DNA of 64,000 nt from contig JANOBM010000247.1 in the NCBI GenBank assembly GCA_031411655.1, positions 157,885 to 221,884 of the forward strand, written 5' to 3'. This document shows, piece by piece, positions 55,260 through 64,000 of this stretch. The notes below the pieces were generated by a model. The model made no database searches. It was not told where the DNA came from and saw only the letters and a program-made list of their open reading frames with translations. A program made the translations under genes and the position numbers. This DNA comes from UBA6163 sp031411655. GTDB taxonomy: Bacteria; Planctomycetota; Planctomycetia; Pirellulales; Pirellulaceae. Within the stretch, counting starts at the first letter, position 1, and the number at the start of each line of letters is the position of its first letter.

Positions 55260-56780
55260 TCAGTCGAGCGTAGCTTGTTCGCCCGTCAACAAGATCTCGA
55301 TGATTTCCGATGGCTTTTCAGCGGTCCGCAAGCGTTGGGGAATGAACTCGCTTTCGTCCATGATCGTCGCGATGATCGCTTGTAACCGCTGATGCGTTCG
55401 GGGTTGACCAGCGGGCGTCAACAGGACGATCAGCAGGTCAGCGGTCTCCGACGTGTTCCGGTATGTGATTCCGTGAAGCGAACGAAGGACCAAGATGACC
55501 GGTTTGGTCAAGCCGGTAATTCGCGCATGTGGCATTCCGAACTGCTTGCCAAGGTATGTCTCAACAATTCGTTCTCGCTCCTCGACACCTCGAACGATTG
55601 CGTCGCGAGACACCGGAAGGGCATCGTCGGGCATTCGCGACACTGCTTCGCGAATGGCATCGACCGTGCTCGTCGCTTCGATACCCAACTGCACTCGTGC
55701 CTCGGTCAACGCATCGGCAAGGTGAATCTGATCCTCGTCCTCAAACTCATCGCGAATCGTTCCAATGATTTCTTCAATCGCATCTTCAAGCGTTAGGAAT
55801 CCCGTCCATGTGCCGCGAGCATCCTTCACCAGGGCGGCATGAATGCGTCGCTTTTGCATTTCTGCTAAAAGCGACTCCAGCATCACATTTTCTAATGTCA
55901 CGATAAATGGACGGCTGATTTTTTTTAGATCACCTGCATCGTCATCTGCCATGAATGCATCTTTTAAATGCACCAGTCCGATTGGGTTTTCCGGATCATC
56001 AGCGATGAGTGGATATCTAGTGAATCGATAGCGACGAATGGTCTGTAAATTTTCGTGCCAGCTCTTATTGGCATCTAAGGCACGGACCTGTGAACGCGGT
56101 CGCATCGCATCTTTTACGCGCAGTTCACCCAGATCGAAAACGTTTTCCAGGAATAACAATCTGCGGAACGTCATCATGCCTTCGGTTTGTCCCTTGTTGA
56201 GCAAGATGCGAAGTTCTTCTTCGCTATGGACAGCACCATGGGCCAACAGCGGAATTCCAAACAAACGGAGAACAAGGTTGGCTGACGCGGTTAGTGCTCT
56301 AAGCGGAACAAAGAACAAAATGAAAAAAAACTTGAGAAGAGGCGCGGTGAACAATGAGGCTTTATCCGTCAGTCGAATCGCGATGGTTTTCGGCACCAAT
56401 TCACCAACCAAAATGTGCAAATAGCTGACCAGGGCGTAGCTGATCGTAAATGCGATGCCGTGCGACGTTAGCCAAGCCGCCTGTGCCGAGTCGGCAAGTA
56501 ACCCAGACCATAGAACGATCGGTTCAATCAAGCGAACAACTGCCGGTTCAGCGACAAACCCAAGTCCGATCGAAGCGAAGGTGATTCCCAATTGGCAGAC
56601 GGATAAATAATCGTCTAACCCATCTTGAACATCTTTGACGGCATTCGCCCCACGAACCTTCGAATCGATCAATTCCTCGATTCGCGACGGACGCATCTTT
56701 ACAGCTGCAAACTCCGCCAAAACGAAGAATGCGTTGAGTAAAAGCAGGGCGACAGCAATTGCCAAAAAAATAAATGTCAT
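55260..56780 (-). CDS. CNNM-CBS membrane protein fused to C-terminal PTS EIIA domain
   Basis: A 506-residue protein. CNNM (DUF21) membrane domain at ~1-185 with FVLAEFAAVKMRPSRIEELI and VGELVPKTIAIR; a CBS pair at ~215-340; then a region ~362-500 with the fold signature of PTS EIIA type-2 (NtrY-PtsN-like), including GMPHARITGL with His418 as the phosphorylation-site candidate. Related proteins are involved in Mg/Co efflux. Attaching an EIIA module suggests phosphotransfer control, which is inference. Confidence 0.82.
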   Translation of the reverse strand: MTFIFLAIAVALLLLNAFFVLAEFAAVKMRPSRIEELIDSKVRGANAVKDVQDGLDDYLSVCQLGITFASIGLGFVAEPAVVRLIEPIVLWSGLLADSAQAAWLTSHGIAFTISYALVSYLHILVGELVPKTIAIRLTDKASLFTAPLLKFFFILFFVPLRALTASANLVLRLFGIPLLAHGAVHSEEELRILLNKGQTEGMMTFRRLLFLENVFDLGELRVKDAMRPRSQVRALDANKSWHENLQTIRRYRFTRYPLIADDPENPIGLVHLKDAFMADDDAGDLKKISRPFIVTLENVMLESLLAEMQKRRIHAALVKDARGTWTGFLTLEDAIEEIIGTIRDEFEDEDQIHLADALTEARVQLGIEATSTVDAIREAVSRMPDDALPVSRDAIVRGVEERERIVETYLGKQFGMPHARITGLTKPVILVLRSLHGITYRNTSETADLLIVLLTPAGQPRTHQRLQAIIATIMDESEFIPQRLRTAEKPSEIIEILLTGEQATLD

Positions 56781-56794
56781 TTACGAACAACTGA

Positions 56795-56868
<74 letters not shown>

Positions 56869-57046
56869 GCGGGGGCGTCATGCGGTGCCGATTTGTAGTA
56901 CTAAAAATGCAAGTCAAGTAACCGAAATGTATCGGACGGCGTGCTGGGAGCAAGCCGTCGCGAAGTTGTGAATTCCCAACTTGGCCCGTCGCACCGATGT
57001 CGTTGCAACGGGCGGAGAAACGCAGAAGGACGACTTTGCTCATGGC

Positions 57047-59104
57047 CTAGCTTGTAAGAGCGGCGCGGGCGGCCTTCTCAACTGCCTCGGCATTAATCCC
57101 GAACTTCGCATAGACCTGATCAAACGGTCCGCTTGCGCCAAAACCCTCCATACCGACAAACCGACCCGCCAGTCCTAGGTAGCGGTCCCAACTCATTCGG
57201 ATCCCCGCTTCACACGCAACACGCGCGGTAACGGTCGGTGGCAGCACTTCATCTTGGTAAGCTTTCGACTGCTCCGCAAACAGATCTAAACAGGGCATGC
57301 TGACGACACGTGCCTTCACCCCGCTGGCGATGAGTTTTTCATACGCTGCCATGCACATGTACAGTTCACTACCACTGCCCATCAAAATCACATCGGGCTT
57401 TCCGGAGCCGCCCGCTAAAATGTAGCCACCTTTCGCGCATCCGCTGGCTGAGGCGAATTTCTCCCGGTCCATCGTCGGCATGTTTTGTCGCGATAAGACA
57501 AACGCAGAGGGGTGGTTATTCATCATCATCGCTGTGCGGTAGCACTCGGCAACTTCGTTGGCATCGCCTGGACGGAATACGTAGAGACCCGGAATGGCTC
57601 GGCACGATGAGAGGTGTTCGACCGGTTGGTGTGTCGGCCCATCTTCGCCAACGCCAATGCTGTCGTGGGTCAGTACGTAAATCACCGGTTGATGCATGAT
57701 GCTACTGAGTCGCATCGCACCTCGCATGTAGTCGGTGAATACGAAGAACGTCGCACCATAGGCGCGAAGTCCCGATACCGACAATCCGTTGCAGATACCT
57801 GCCATCGCGTGTTCGCGAATTCCAAAGTGCAGATTGCGGCCACCGAATTGGTTTGGCAAGAAATCTCCAGCGCCCTCGAAGTCCAAGTTGGTCTTGGTGC
57901 TTGGGGCAAGGTCGGCCGAACCCCCGATCATGAACGGGACATTCTTTGCGATCGCATTGAGCACCTTCCCTCCACTATTTCGCGTCGCATCACCTTTCTC
58001 GCTCGCCGGAAAAACAGGGATGTCTTTGTCCCATCCGGCTGGCAGTTTGCCTGCAAACATCGCCTCCAATTCAGCCGCCTTATCACCATAGGCAACTTTA
58101 TAGGAGTCCCAAACCTTCTGCCAATCATCGAACGCTTTCTTGCCGCGGGCTCCGATGTTTTCGGCAAAGTGTTCCTTCACACCATCAGGAATGAAGAATT
58201 TCTTATCGGCGGGAAGTCCATAGCTTTCCTTTGCAAGCGCCACTTCATCCCAGCCCAACGGCGCGCCGTGCGCGTGATGGGTGTTTTGTTTGTTCGGCGC
58301 ACCATAGCCAATGATGCTCTTAACGACGATCAACGTCGGTCGGTCCGTGCACGCGTGGAACAGTTCAATGGCCGCGGCTAAAGCACGGGTATCGTTTGCA
58401 TCATCGACGTGCAGAACTTGCCATCCGAGTCCTTGGAACTTGAGTCCCATGTTTTCACTGAAGGCCAATGAGGTATCGCCCTCGATGGTGATCTTGTTAT
58501 CATCGTAAATCCAACATAGGTTTGGAAGGCCCAGGTGCCCCGCGACTGACGCAGCCTCGGTGGAGATGCCTTCCATCAAGTCACCATCACTGCAAAGCAC
58601 ATAAACGTTGTAATCAAACAGTTTGTGTTTAGCGGTGTTGTATCGTGCGGCGAGCCACTGCTGAGCCATCGCCATGCCGACGGAGTTGCTTACGCCTGCG
58701 CCAAGTGGGCCGGTCGTCGTTTCAATTCCCGCCGCTTCTTTGAACTCTGGATGGCCGGCACACACACTTCCGATTTGACGAAACGTCTTGATCGCATCGA
58801 GAGAAATCGAAGGCTCGTTCTTTGGCTTTCCAGTCGCATCAACGGCTTTCACGCCGATGAGGTGTAGCATCGAATAAAGCAGCATCGATGCATGGCCGCA
58901 TGACAAGACAAAGCGGTCACGACCGGGCCAAAGGGGATTCGCCGGATCGTACTTCATCGAGTGGTTGTAAACCTGATAAGCAACCGGCGCCAACGCCATC
59001 GGGGTCCCTGGATGGCCGCTGTTGGCAGTTTGAACTGCGTCCATGCTAAGACTTCGGATGGTGTCAATCGCGGTGGTCTGGATATCGGTGGACGCGACGC
59101 TCAT
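57047..59104 (-). CDS. tkt: Transketolase
   Basis: A 685-residue TPP enzyme of the pentose-phosphate and Calvin-type pathways. Key segments: DAVQTANSGHPGTPMALAP, CSDGDLMEGISTEAAS (TPP Mg motif), VKSIIGYGAPNKQNTHHAHGAPL, and GIREHAMAGICNGLSVSGL with GEDGPTHQPVEHLSS in the Pyr domain. Length is normal. No operon partner is seen. Confidence 0.96.
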   Translation of the reverse strand: MSVASTDIQTTAIDTIRSLSMDAVQTANSGHPGTPMALAPVAYQVYNHSMKYDPANPLWPGRDRFVLSCGHASMLLYSMLHLIGVKAVDATGKPKNEPSISLDAIKTFRQIGSVCAGHPEFKEAAGIETTTGPLGAGVSNSVGMAMAQQWLAARYNTAKHKLFDYNVYVLCSDGDLMEGISTEAASVAGHLGLPNLCWIYDDNKITIEGDTSLAFSENMGLKFQGLGWQVLHVDDANDTRALAAAIELFHACTDRPTLIVVKSIIGYGAPNKQNTHHAHGAPLGWDEVALAKESYGLPADKKFFIPDGVKEHFAENIGARGKKAFDDWQKVWDSYKVAYGDKAAELEAMFAGKLPAGWDKDIPVFPASEKGDATRNSGGKVLNAIAKNVPFMIGGSADLAPSTKTNLDFEGAGDFLPNQFGGRNLHFGIREHAMAGICNGLSVSGLRAYGATFFVFTDYMRGAMRLSSIMHQPVIYVLTHDSIGVGEDGPTHQPVEHLSSCRAIPGLYVFRPGDANEVAECYRTAMMMNNHPSAFVLSRQNMPTMDREKFASASGCAKGGYILAGGSGKPDVILMGSGSELYMCMAAYEKLIASGVKARVVSMPCLDLFAEQSKAYQDEVLPPTVTARVACEAGIRMSWDRYLGLAGRFVGMEGFGASGPFDQVYAKFGINAEAVEKAARAALTS

Positions 59105-59339
59105 CGTTTTGATCCCGTTGGAGAAGGCCCTCCGTTGGGGAGGGTGGCAGTAATTGTTTGACGCTAAACAAAGCGTAATGGGGCCGCCAACCGACTGGAA
59201 GGGGCACGTTGGTTCTCTGAGCGAGTTTTGCCGTCGCCGTTTGGGTTCTCGCTACAATGATCCGATCTATCTCGTTAATCTTTCACCACCGCTTTCATCC
59301 GTCCGCATCACCGTCATCAGCTAAAGGGTTTCAAATTCG

Positions 59340-60851
59340 GTGAACCATCGTGGCCAGCCTAGTCGCCGAAAACCTGCATCCGCTTCCGTCCCGAAAGCGG
59401 ATGGGCCGAAAGCGGATGGGCCGAAAGCCATTCGTCTGAGACTCATTGCCCTCCTCGTAGCGGCGGCAAGTTTTGTGGGTGGTGGCCTCTATTTGTGTCA
59501 GACACACTATCTCGTCAACGCGAACGACAAATCTCCGCACATCGCTCCGCCAAGCTTCGAATTGGCAGTAGGCGACCTTAACGACGTTGACTCCCAAACT
59601 CGACCTGCGGGCATGCCCCTCCCTGAAACGCTGTTAACCAAGCCGAGTGACAATCAAACTTTTTGGTATGTCGGTAAACCCACCACGGAGTCGTTGGTGG
59701 AGATACCATTTCCTCCCGGAACATTGCCGGGACCGCCCGTGAATCTACCTCCGATGCGTGAAAATCCGGGCTTCTTAGGTGCTCAAGCATGCCGGTCTTG
59801 CCACGAAAATAAGTATGAATCATTCATTCAGACGGCTCACCATCAGACGAGTCAGCCAGCCACGCCCGATGCCGTCGCGGGATCTTTGGGGCCAGGAAAA
59901 AACCAGCTCCCTACCGTGAACCCCGACTTGAACTTCACGATGGTCCGCCGCGATTCGCGAGCGTATCAAAAGGTTCAATTTTACGACTGGGAATTTGAAG
60001 TTCCGTTTGACCTGATCATTGGATCTTCAAAATTAGCGCAAACGTTTTTGTATTGGGATTTCGATGCGCTCTATCAAATGAACGTTACTTATCTAAAAGA
60101 GACAGACTGCTGGATCAACAGTCCTGGTTACTTCGACGGCGATGCAGCTTATGCTCGGCCGATTCATGCTCGATGCTTTGAATGCCATTCGACCTATGCC
60201 GATTTTCGAGCAGAGCCAAATCACTTCACGCCTCAATCAATCATCTTTGGCATTTCTTGTGAGCGATGCCATGGACCGGGGCGATCGCATGTGGACTACC
60301 ACCGTCAACACCCTACTGACAAATCGCCCCAGTTCGTTGTGGTGCCAAGTAAGTTGTCTCGGGAACGCGAGCTGGATGTCTGTGGGCAATGCCATTCAGG
60401 TGCGAGCTTTCCTAAAGGCCTTCCTTATTCATTTCGACCAGGTGACCGCTTGGAAGATCACTATCAGCCGCTTTCGCCCGAAAAGATTCGAAATAGCGTG
60501 CATGCTAGTAACCAGGCTTCCCGCTTGGCAATGAGTAAGTGCTTTCTCCAGTCTGATATGGCTTGCTCTGACTGTCATGACCCACATCGCATGGAACGCG
60601 GACAGCTTGCGATGTTCTCGGAACGTTGCCTGAAATGTCATTCGCCTCAGGATTGTGGGCAAACAATCCGACTCGGCGACCGCATCCGAGAGAATTGCAT
60701 CGACTGCCACATGCCCAGTGGTGCGAGCGAGAATCTGCGGCTCGAAACGATCGAGGGTGATGTTTTTCCTCCGCTTCGAGACCACTTGATTCGGGTTGAT
60801 TCCGGGGCAACCAAGAGGTTTTACGAGAAGGCAACGATCAACGCACCGTGA
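59340..60851 (+). CDS. Seven-heme c-type cytochrome (cytochrome c554-like)
   Basis: A 503-residue membrane-anchored protein from a GTG start. One N-terminal helix (LIALLVAAASFVGGGLYL) precedes the periplasmic part. CxxCH sites lie at about residues 151, 279, 307, 348, 409, 430 and 453, each with the preceding Cys. The spacing and SCxRCHGPG pattern are those of multiheme cytochromes such as c554 relatives. It probably moves electrons across or outside the membrane. The partner is not evident. Confidence 0.88.
   Translation: MNHRGQPSRRKPASASVPKADGPKADGPKAIRLRLIALLVAAASFVGGGLYLCQTHYLVNANDKSPHIAPPSFELAVGDLNDVDSQTRPAGMPLPETLLTKPSDNQTFWYVGKPTTESLVEIPFPPGTLPGPPVNLPPMRENPGFLGAQACRSCHENKYESFIQTAHHQTSQPATPDAVAGSLGPGKNQLPTVNPDLNFTMVRRDSRAYQKVQFYDWEFEVPFDLIIGSSKLAQTFLYWDFDALYQMNVTYLKETDCWINSPGYFDGDAAYARPIHARCFECHSTYADFRAEPNHFTPQSIIFGISCERCHGPGRSHVDYHRQHPTDKSPQFVVVPSKLSRERELDVCGQCHSGASFPKGLPYSFRPGDRLEDHYQPLSPEKIRNSVHASNQASRLAMSKCFLQSDMACSDCHDPHRMERGQLAMFSERCLKCHSPQDCGQTIRLGDRIRENCIDCHMPSGASENLRLETIEGDVFPPLRDHLIRVDSGATKRFYEKATINAP
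59397..59426 (+). repeat. Two tandem 15-nt units at cytochrome N-terminus
   Basis: GCGGATGGGCCGAAA at 59397-59411 is repeated at 59412-59426, encoding the ADGPK repeats. A partial copy precedes. Confidence 0.8.
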
Positions 60852-60887
60852 AGCGGCCCGCGAATTTCCGGGGCGGTTGGTATATCA

Positions 60888-60915
60888 AGTTGCTAGAAGC
60901 GAGTTGCTAGAAGCG
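60888..60915 (+). repeat. Two tandem 14-nt units after cytochrome gene
   Basis: AGTTGCTAGAAGCG at 60888-60901 and 60902-60915, followed by a partial third (AGTTGCC). Confidence 0.75.
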
Positions 60916-60941
60916 AGTTGCCAACCACGGGCGAGGAAACG

Positions 60942-60971
60942 AAAAAAGCCTGGCCGAAATCGACCAGGCTT
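60942..60971 (-). terminator. Rho-independent terminator of the DUF1559 gene
   Basis: On the minus strand, AAGCCTGG (60971-60964) pairs with CCAGGCTT (60953-60946), with a 10-nt loop, then a run of T. It is 36 bp after the DUF1559 stop. Confidence 0.85.
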
Positions 60972-61007
60972 CTCTTTGTGCTCAGCACGGTTTGGCGTCA
61001 GAAAAGA

Positions 61008-62216
61008 CTACAGCGAGTCGGTATTGACGGTTTCTTTCGCACCACGAGTACCGAGCGCTCCCCACAATCCGTAGGGACTTGCACTTCCGCCGGGAGGGAA
61101 CGGTCCGTCGCGCTGTACCATCGACATGTTTTGATTGCCGGATTCGATGCTGTCGGTAATGAACTTCACCGCACCGTCAGCCATCAAGACGTGGCAACCA
61201 CCTTGGTGACGACTACCGGCGGTAAAGATCCCCTCGGAATTGTCGTTGTTCTCGGTACAGCTCGGATTGTTGGGTGGAAGAATCGTCTGGAAGCCAGTGT
61301 AATTCAATCGCCCGTCCGCCCAGCGATAGCCTCTTGACTGATCATTGGTCATTACCGTCAAGGACGTTAGGTAATTCTTTGGTCGCAGCGGATCGCGAGT
61401 CAAAGCGCCATCATTGCAAAGGGCAGGAGTCGTTTGGGTACCACCGCCGTAATCGAGATCATCACGACGAACAATGTCGGCATTGACTTCACGTGTTCCT
61501 AGCGACGTAGCGATTTCACCGCAAGCGATTGAGTTCGCGGTTCCATCCAGAATATCTCGGAACGCCATTTTGTGTCTCGCCCAAAAGACGCCTCGGTTTG
61601 ACGCGCGTCCGCGGGTCAACATCCAATCCAAGTGAACCAAATCCTGCACGTCGCTGTAAATCCCTAGCTCATTCTTCGCACCGCTGTTGACTCGGTTGGT
61701 TGCGTCACCCATGCAAGCGGCGTAGTTCGTACGTGCAAGTGCCGGAAGGCCAACACCTGGATCGCTCGGGCAGCGATAGGTGGCGACTTCGGTTCGCCAT
61801 GGTACGTAAGCCGCTTGCCACGGAGTCGGCCCCATTGCTGGCCAAGTACCGCCTACTGTGCTTGGGCTACTGACTTGCTCCCACAACGCTTGCTGTTCCA
61901 CGAAAGGAGTTAGGCCAACCAAGAAACTCAAATAGTTTCGATTGGTAAGCAAACTGCTGCCTGACGAAGTGTCCCGCGTTGTACCACCCAGTTGCGTTGG
62001 CAACTGGTTGTATGCCGCGTGGTAGTTATGGAGACCCAAGCCGATTTGCTTGAAATTGTTCCCACAACTCATCCGCCTTGCCGCTTCGCGGGCTGCCTGA
62101 ACAGCCGGCAAAAGCAATCCGACCATCACACCGATGATCGCGATCACGACCAGCAGTTCCACCAGCGTGAAACCAGGCCGCTTCCTGCTACTTAAAATCA
62201 TAGAGATCATTCCCAT
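61008..62216 (-). CDS. DUF1559 protein with prepilin N-terminus (H-X9-DG)
   Basis: A 402-residue member of the planctomycete DUF1559 family. The leader ends RKRPG|FTLVELLVVIAI, a prepilin cleavage motif, followed by the helix and PAVQAAREAARRMSC. The C-terminal HQGGCHVLMADGAVKF has His, nine residues, then Asp-Gly, the family signature. Several ATGs near 62216 are possible. Pilin-like surface proteins; function is not known. A terminator follows. Confidence 0.93.
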   Translation of the reverse strand: MGMISMILSSRKRPGFTLVELLVVIAIIGVMVGLLLPAVQAAREAARRMSCGNNFKQIGLGLHNYHAAYNQLPTQLGGTTRDTSSGSSLLTNRNYLSFLVGLTPFVEQQALWEQVSSPSTVGGTWPAMGPTPWQAAYVPWRTEVATYRCPSDPGVGLPALARTNYAACMGDATNRVNSGAKNELGIYSDVQDLVHLDWMLTRGRASNRGVFWARHKMAFRDILDGTANSIACGEIATSLGTREVNADIVRRDDLDYGGGTQTTPALCNDGALTRDPLRPKNYLTSLTVMTNDQSRGYRWADGRLNYTGFQTILPPNNPSCTENNDNSEGIFTAGSRHQGGCHVLMADGAVKFITDSIESGNQNMSMVQRDGPFPPGGSASPYGLWGALGTRGAKETVNTDSL

Positions 62217-62740
62217 CAAAACGAGAAACAGAAAAAGTGCGCCACATTAGTACGGCGCGCGAAAAACGCGAATAGTGACGCTTATAATCCCCCAAAACGC
62301 ACTTAATGACAAGTACCGATCCGTGGCAGAAGAAGAAAAATGGAAGAAAATTGTCCGCTGTGAGCCGACCACTGGTTAAACCTTTTCCAGGGATGAATGG
62401 CTGTCGCGAAGAGTTTGGTAAAGACAGTGTGGGATAGACTCGGGGTGCGGATGACGCTTCTGATGACGCCGGGAGGAGAGGCCTTGGTGCTGGTCGCCTG
62501 GAAGTACCAGTCTGAATCGCCAGCGAGTCAATCTCTGGAGCCCCCCAGGTGTTCGCAATGTCTAGGACGGGCAGAGACGGACGGGCTGGGCGTTTTCATT
62601 CGCTGCTTGGTTGGACAACGCCAATCAGCAGGCGAGGCAAGCTCGAAGCGCAATCAAGTGAATCGCTTACGTCAAAATCAGCCGTTTGCAATTTTGGCCG
62701 CTTCGAAACGACACCAGACTCCGTCGATGACGTCGTCCCG
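62217..62740. other. Intergenic region upstream of DUF1559 gene
   Basis: 524 bp without a gene I can support. Open frames on both strands are short and resemble nothing. It should hold the promoter of the DUF1559 gene; no motif was clear by eye. Confidence 0.4.
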
Positions 62741-64000
62741 TTAGTTGGACTGAAGTAGACGAGCTAGCGCCGCGCCGGGTCGCGGGTCGTTCGGTTCCAG
62801 TTCAGAGGCACGCCGATAATGTGCGATCGCTCCCGGTCGGTTGCCGAGTTGTTCAAAGCATTGGCCAAGTTGGAAGTCCACCATCACCAGGTCAGGCGCC
62901 AGCCTTTGTGCTTGCTGCAGTTCGGAAACCGCCTCTGAATAACGTCCACTTAACAAGAACGCCCGGCCAAGATTAAAGTGCGCTTCTGGCATTTCGGGCT
63001 CCACCTGTACCGCTCGAGTGAGCCAAGCGATGCTCGTCGAGAAATCGCCCGTTTGGCCAGCTGCTGTACCTTGGTTCATCAGTGAGCTCGCCTCGAGCAT
63101 TTTTACATCGTGAAGGGGAACGTTGCACAGGAGAGCTGTGACCGCGCCGATGGCGACTGGCTTCATCAAACTCCGAAATCGTTGCAGTCGAATCGCATTC
63201 CACCCGTGGCAGATCGCCGTCGCAGCAAATGGAATTAGCAAAGGCACTAGCGGATAACGGTAACGACCCAACACAAAGAACATGGCGATTGCGGCGATCA
63301 TCGATGCGATCATTACGTAAAGAACCCAATGTTTTCGCCAGTCTCGCAAGGTGAGGCTCATGCCAATCATGCCAAGCGGACCGAGTACCCCAAAGTTTCC
63401 GATCCATCCGAGCCATCGCAGCGGCAGCGAATATTCGCGGTAAACACCAATGCTCTCGACATCAGGGACTTCATACCAGTTCACCACCATCAATGCTTTG
63501 ACGCCCAAAAGAACCATCCATTGCGCTGGAGCAGAACGGATATCCTCCAACGCGCGGTCCATCCAGTATCGCGAAACCTGTCGCGCCGAGAGCGAATGGC
63601 CTTCGGCTTGTTCAGCTAAACGGTGAGCATCGGCGCGTTCGTACAGCGGGGTCTCATGGCCCGGAACGAGCGGTTGGTAAATTCCGTTCGCCTCCAGGCT
63701 GTTTCCGATATAAAAGTTGGGGCCTGCCTGAAACGTCGTTGGCGACCATTCGCCACCCACATAGGCGTTTCTCGCCGCCACGGGAAACAGGACCAAAAGA
63801 AGACCTGCAGCATAGCCGATCGCTTGGCGGAATCGTTTTCTCGCATCGATCGATGAGATGCCCCATGCGAACCAGACCAGCGGTATGGGTGTCCAAAGGA
63901 GGGCATTTTCACGGGTAATCGTAAGCAACCCAAGCAGCGTGCCGATCGCGATTGAAGCTTGAAGCGAGGGCTTTTTCGCATGCCAAGCGATGGTGGCAAG
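62741..64000 (-). CDS. Glycosyltransferase-like membrane protein with C-terminal TPR, 5' end outside window
   Basis: The frame is open past the right edge (the codons from 64000 to 63926 read on without a stop), so only the C-terminal 419 residues are seen. Several hydrophobic helices (e.g. LLGLLTITRENALLWTPIPLVWFAW) with a loop FQAGPNFYIGNSLEANGIY suggest a dolichol-phosphate-mannose (GT39-type) or O-antigen-ligase-like transferase. The last ~110 residues hold three TPR-like motifs (AHFNLGRAFLLSGRYSEAV). The ligand is unknown. Confidence 0.7.
   Translation of the reverse strand, partial: LATIAWHAKKPSLQASIAIGTLLGLLTITRENALLWTPIPLVWFAWGISSIDARKRFRQAIGYAAGLLLVLFPVAARNAYVGGEWSPTTFQAGPNFYIGNSLEANGIYQPLVPGHETPLYERADAHRLAEQAEGHSLSARQVSRYWMDRALEDIRSAPAQWMVLLGVKALMVVNWYEVPDVESIGVYREYSLPLRWLGWIGNFGVLGPLGMIGMSLTLRDWRKHWVLYVMIASMIAAIAMFFVLGRYRYPLVPLLIPFAATAICHGWNAIRLQRFRSLMKPVAIGAVTALLCNVPLHDVKMLEASSLMNQGTAAGQTGDFSTSIAWLTRAVQVEPEMPEAHFNLGRAFLLSGRYSEAVSELQQAQRLAPDLVMVDFQLGQCFEQLGNRPGAIAHYRRASELEPNDPRPGAALARLLQSN

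Noticed and set aside
57614..58381. 255-residue plus-strand ORF inside transketolase
   Set aside because: Antisense to a well-conserved gene; no recognisable motif.
62397..62744. Plus-strand ORFs in the gap before the partial membrane protein
   Set aside because: Short, low-similarity frames with no ribosome binding site and no recognisable domain.

Overview
The window looks like chromosomal DNA of a planctomycete, most likely a Pirellulaceae member related to Rhodopirellula. The evidence is family content, not a database match: a full-length DUF1559 protein and a decayed one with the prepilin/H-X9-DG architecture, a PVC-type CxxCH heme protein, an LEPR-type N-terminus joined to a dockerin, an esterase-like phytase protein, many secreted hypothetical proteins, and no long conserved operons apart from rpmI-rplT-pheST. 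GC is moderate and both strands are used about equally.

Layout. 1-10,023 (minus strand): a type II secretion / type IV pilus-like assembly operon. In transcription order it holds a receiver-domain protein, the GspE ATPase, the GspF platform protein, six small pilin-like proteins, a PilM-PilN fusion, a PilO-like protein and a secretin that runs off the left edge. No prepilin peptidase is present. 10,244-11,494: a tagaturonate epimerase-family enzyme. 12,032-15,905 (plus): rpmI, rplT, pheS and pheT, with PheT lacking the usual OB-fold insert. 15,895-18,662 (minus): a CbiX-like chelatase, a heavy-metal-associated protein and folC. 19,048-23,918 (plus): an ABC ATPase, an ABC permease and a large acidic-tailed membrane-anchored protein, translationally coupled.

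24,129-30,000 is the scrap zone: tRNA-Ala(CGC), a decayed tyrosine-recombinase C-terminus, an IS66 transposase remnant with an in-frame stop, an 80-bp inverted-repeat element and a frameshifted DUF1559 gene, mixed with intact genes (metallo-beta-lactamase, isoprenylcysteine-type methyltransferase, 7-bladed lactonase). 30,151-45,287 carries ordinary metabolism and envelope genes: a phytase-like protein, Gfo/Idh/MocA oxidoreductase, nth, an HtrA protease, epmA divergent from a ThiF/MoeB-like E1 enzyme, an HTH protein of unknown role, SDR, an S41 protease and membrane proteins. A 100-bp REP/MITE-like hairpin lies at 35,452-35,551. 45,507-64,000 carries the PVC cytochrome, a dockerin-peroxiredoxin fusion, recQ, a degenerate CehA/McbA-like secreted protein, a DnaJ-type co-chaperone, a CNNM-CBS-EIIA fusion, tRNA-Arg(TCT), transketolase, a seven-heme cytochrome, a DUF1559 protein and a partial membrane protein with TPRs.

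The most unusual items are the compact secretion/pilus operon with its atypical pilin-like genes, the LEPR-dockerin-peroxiredoxin fusion, the shortened PheT, the CNNM protein with a C-terminal PTS EIIA domain, the ABC-permease-acidic protein trio, and the mobile-DNA fossils beside tRNA-Ala. I did not find a clear-cut new defence or mobile system.
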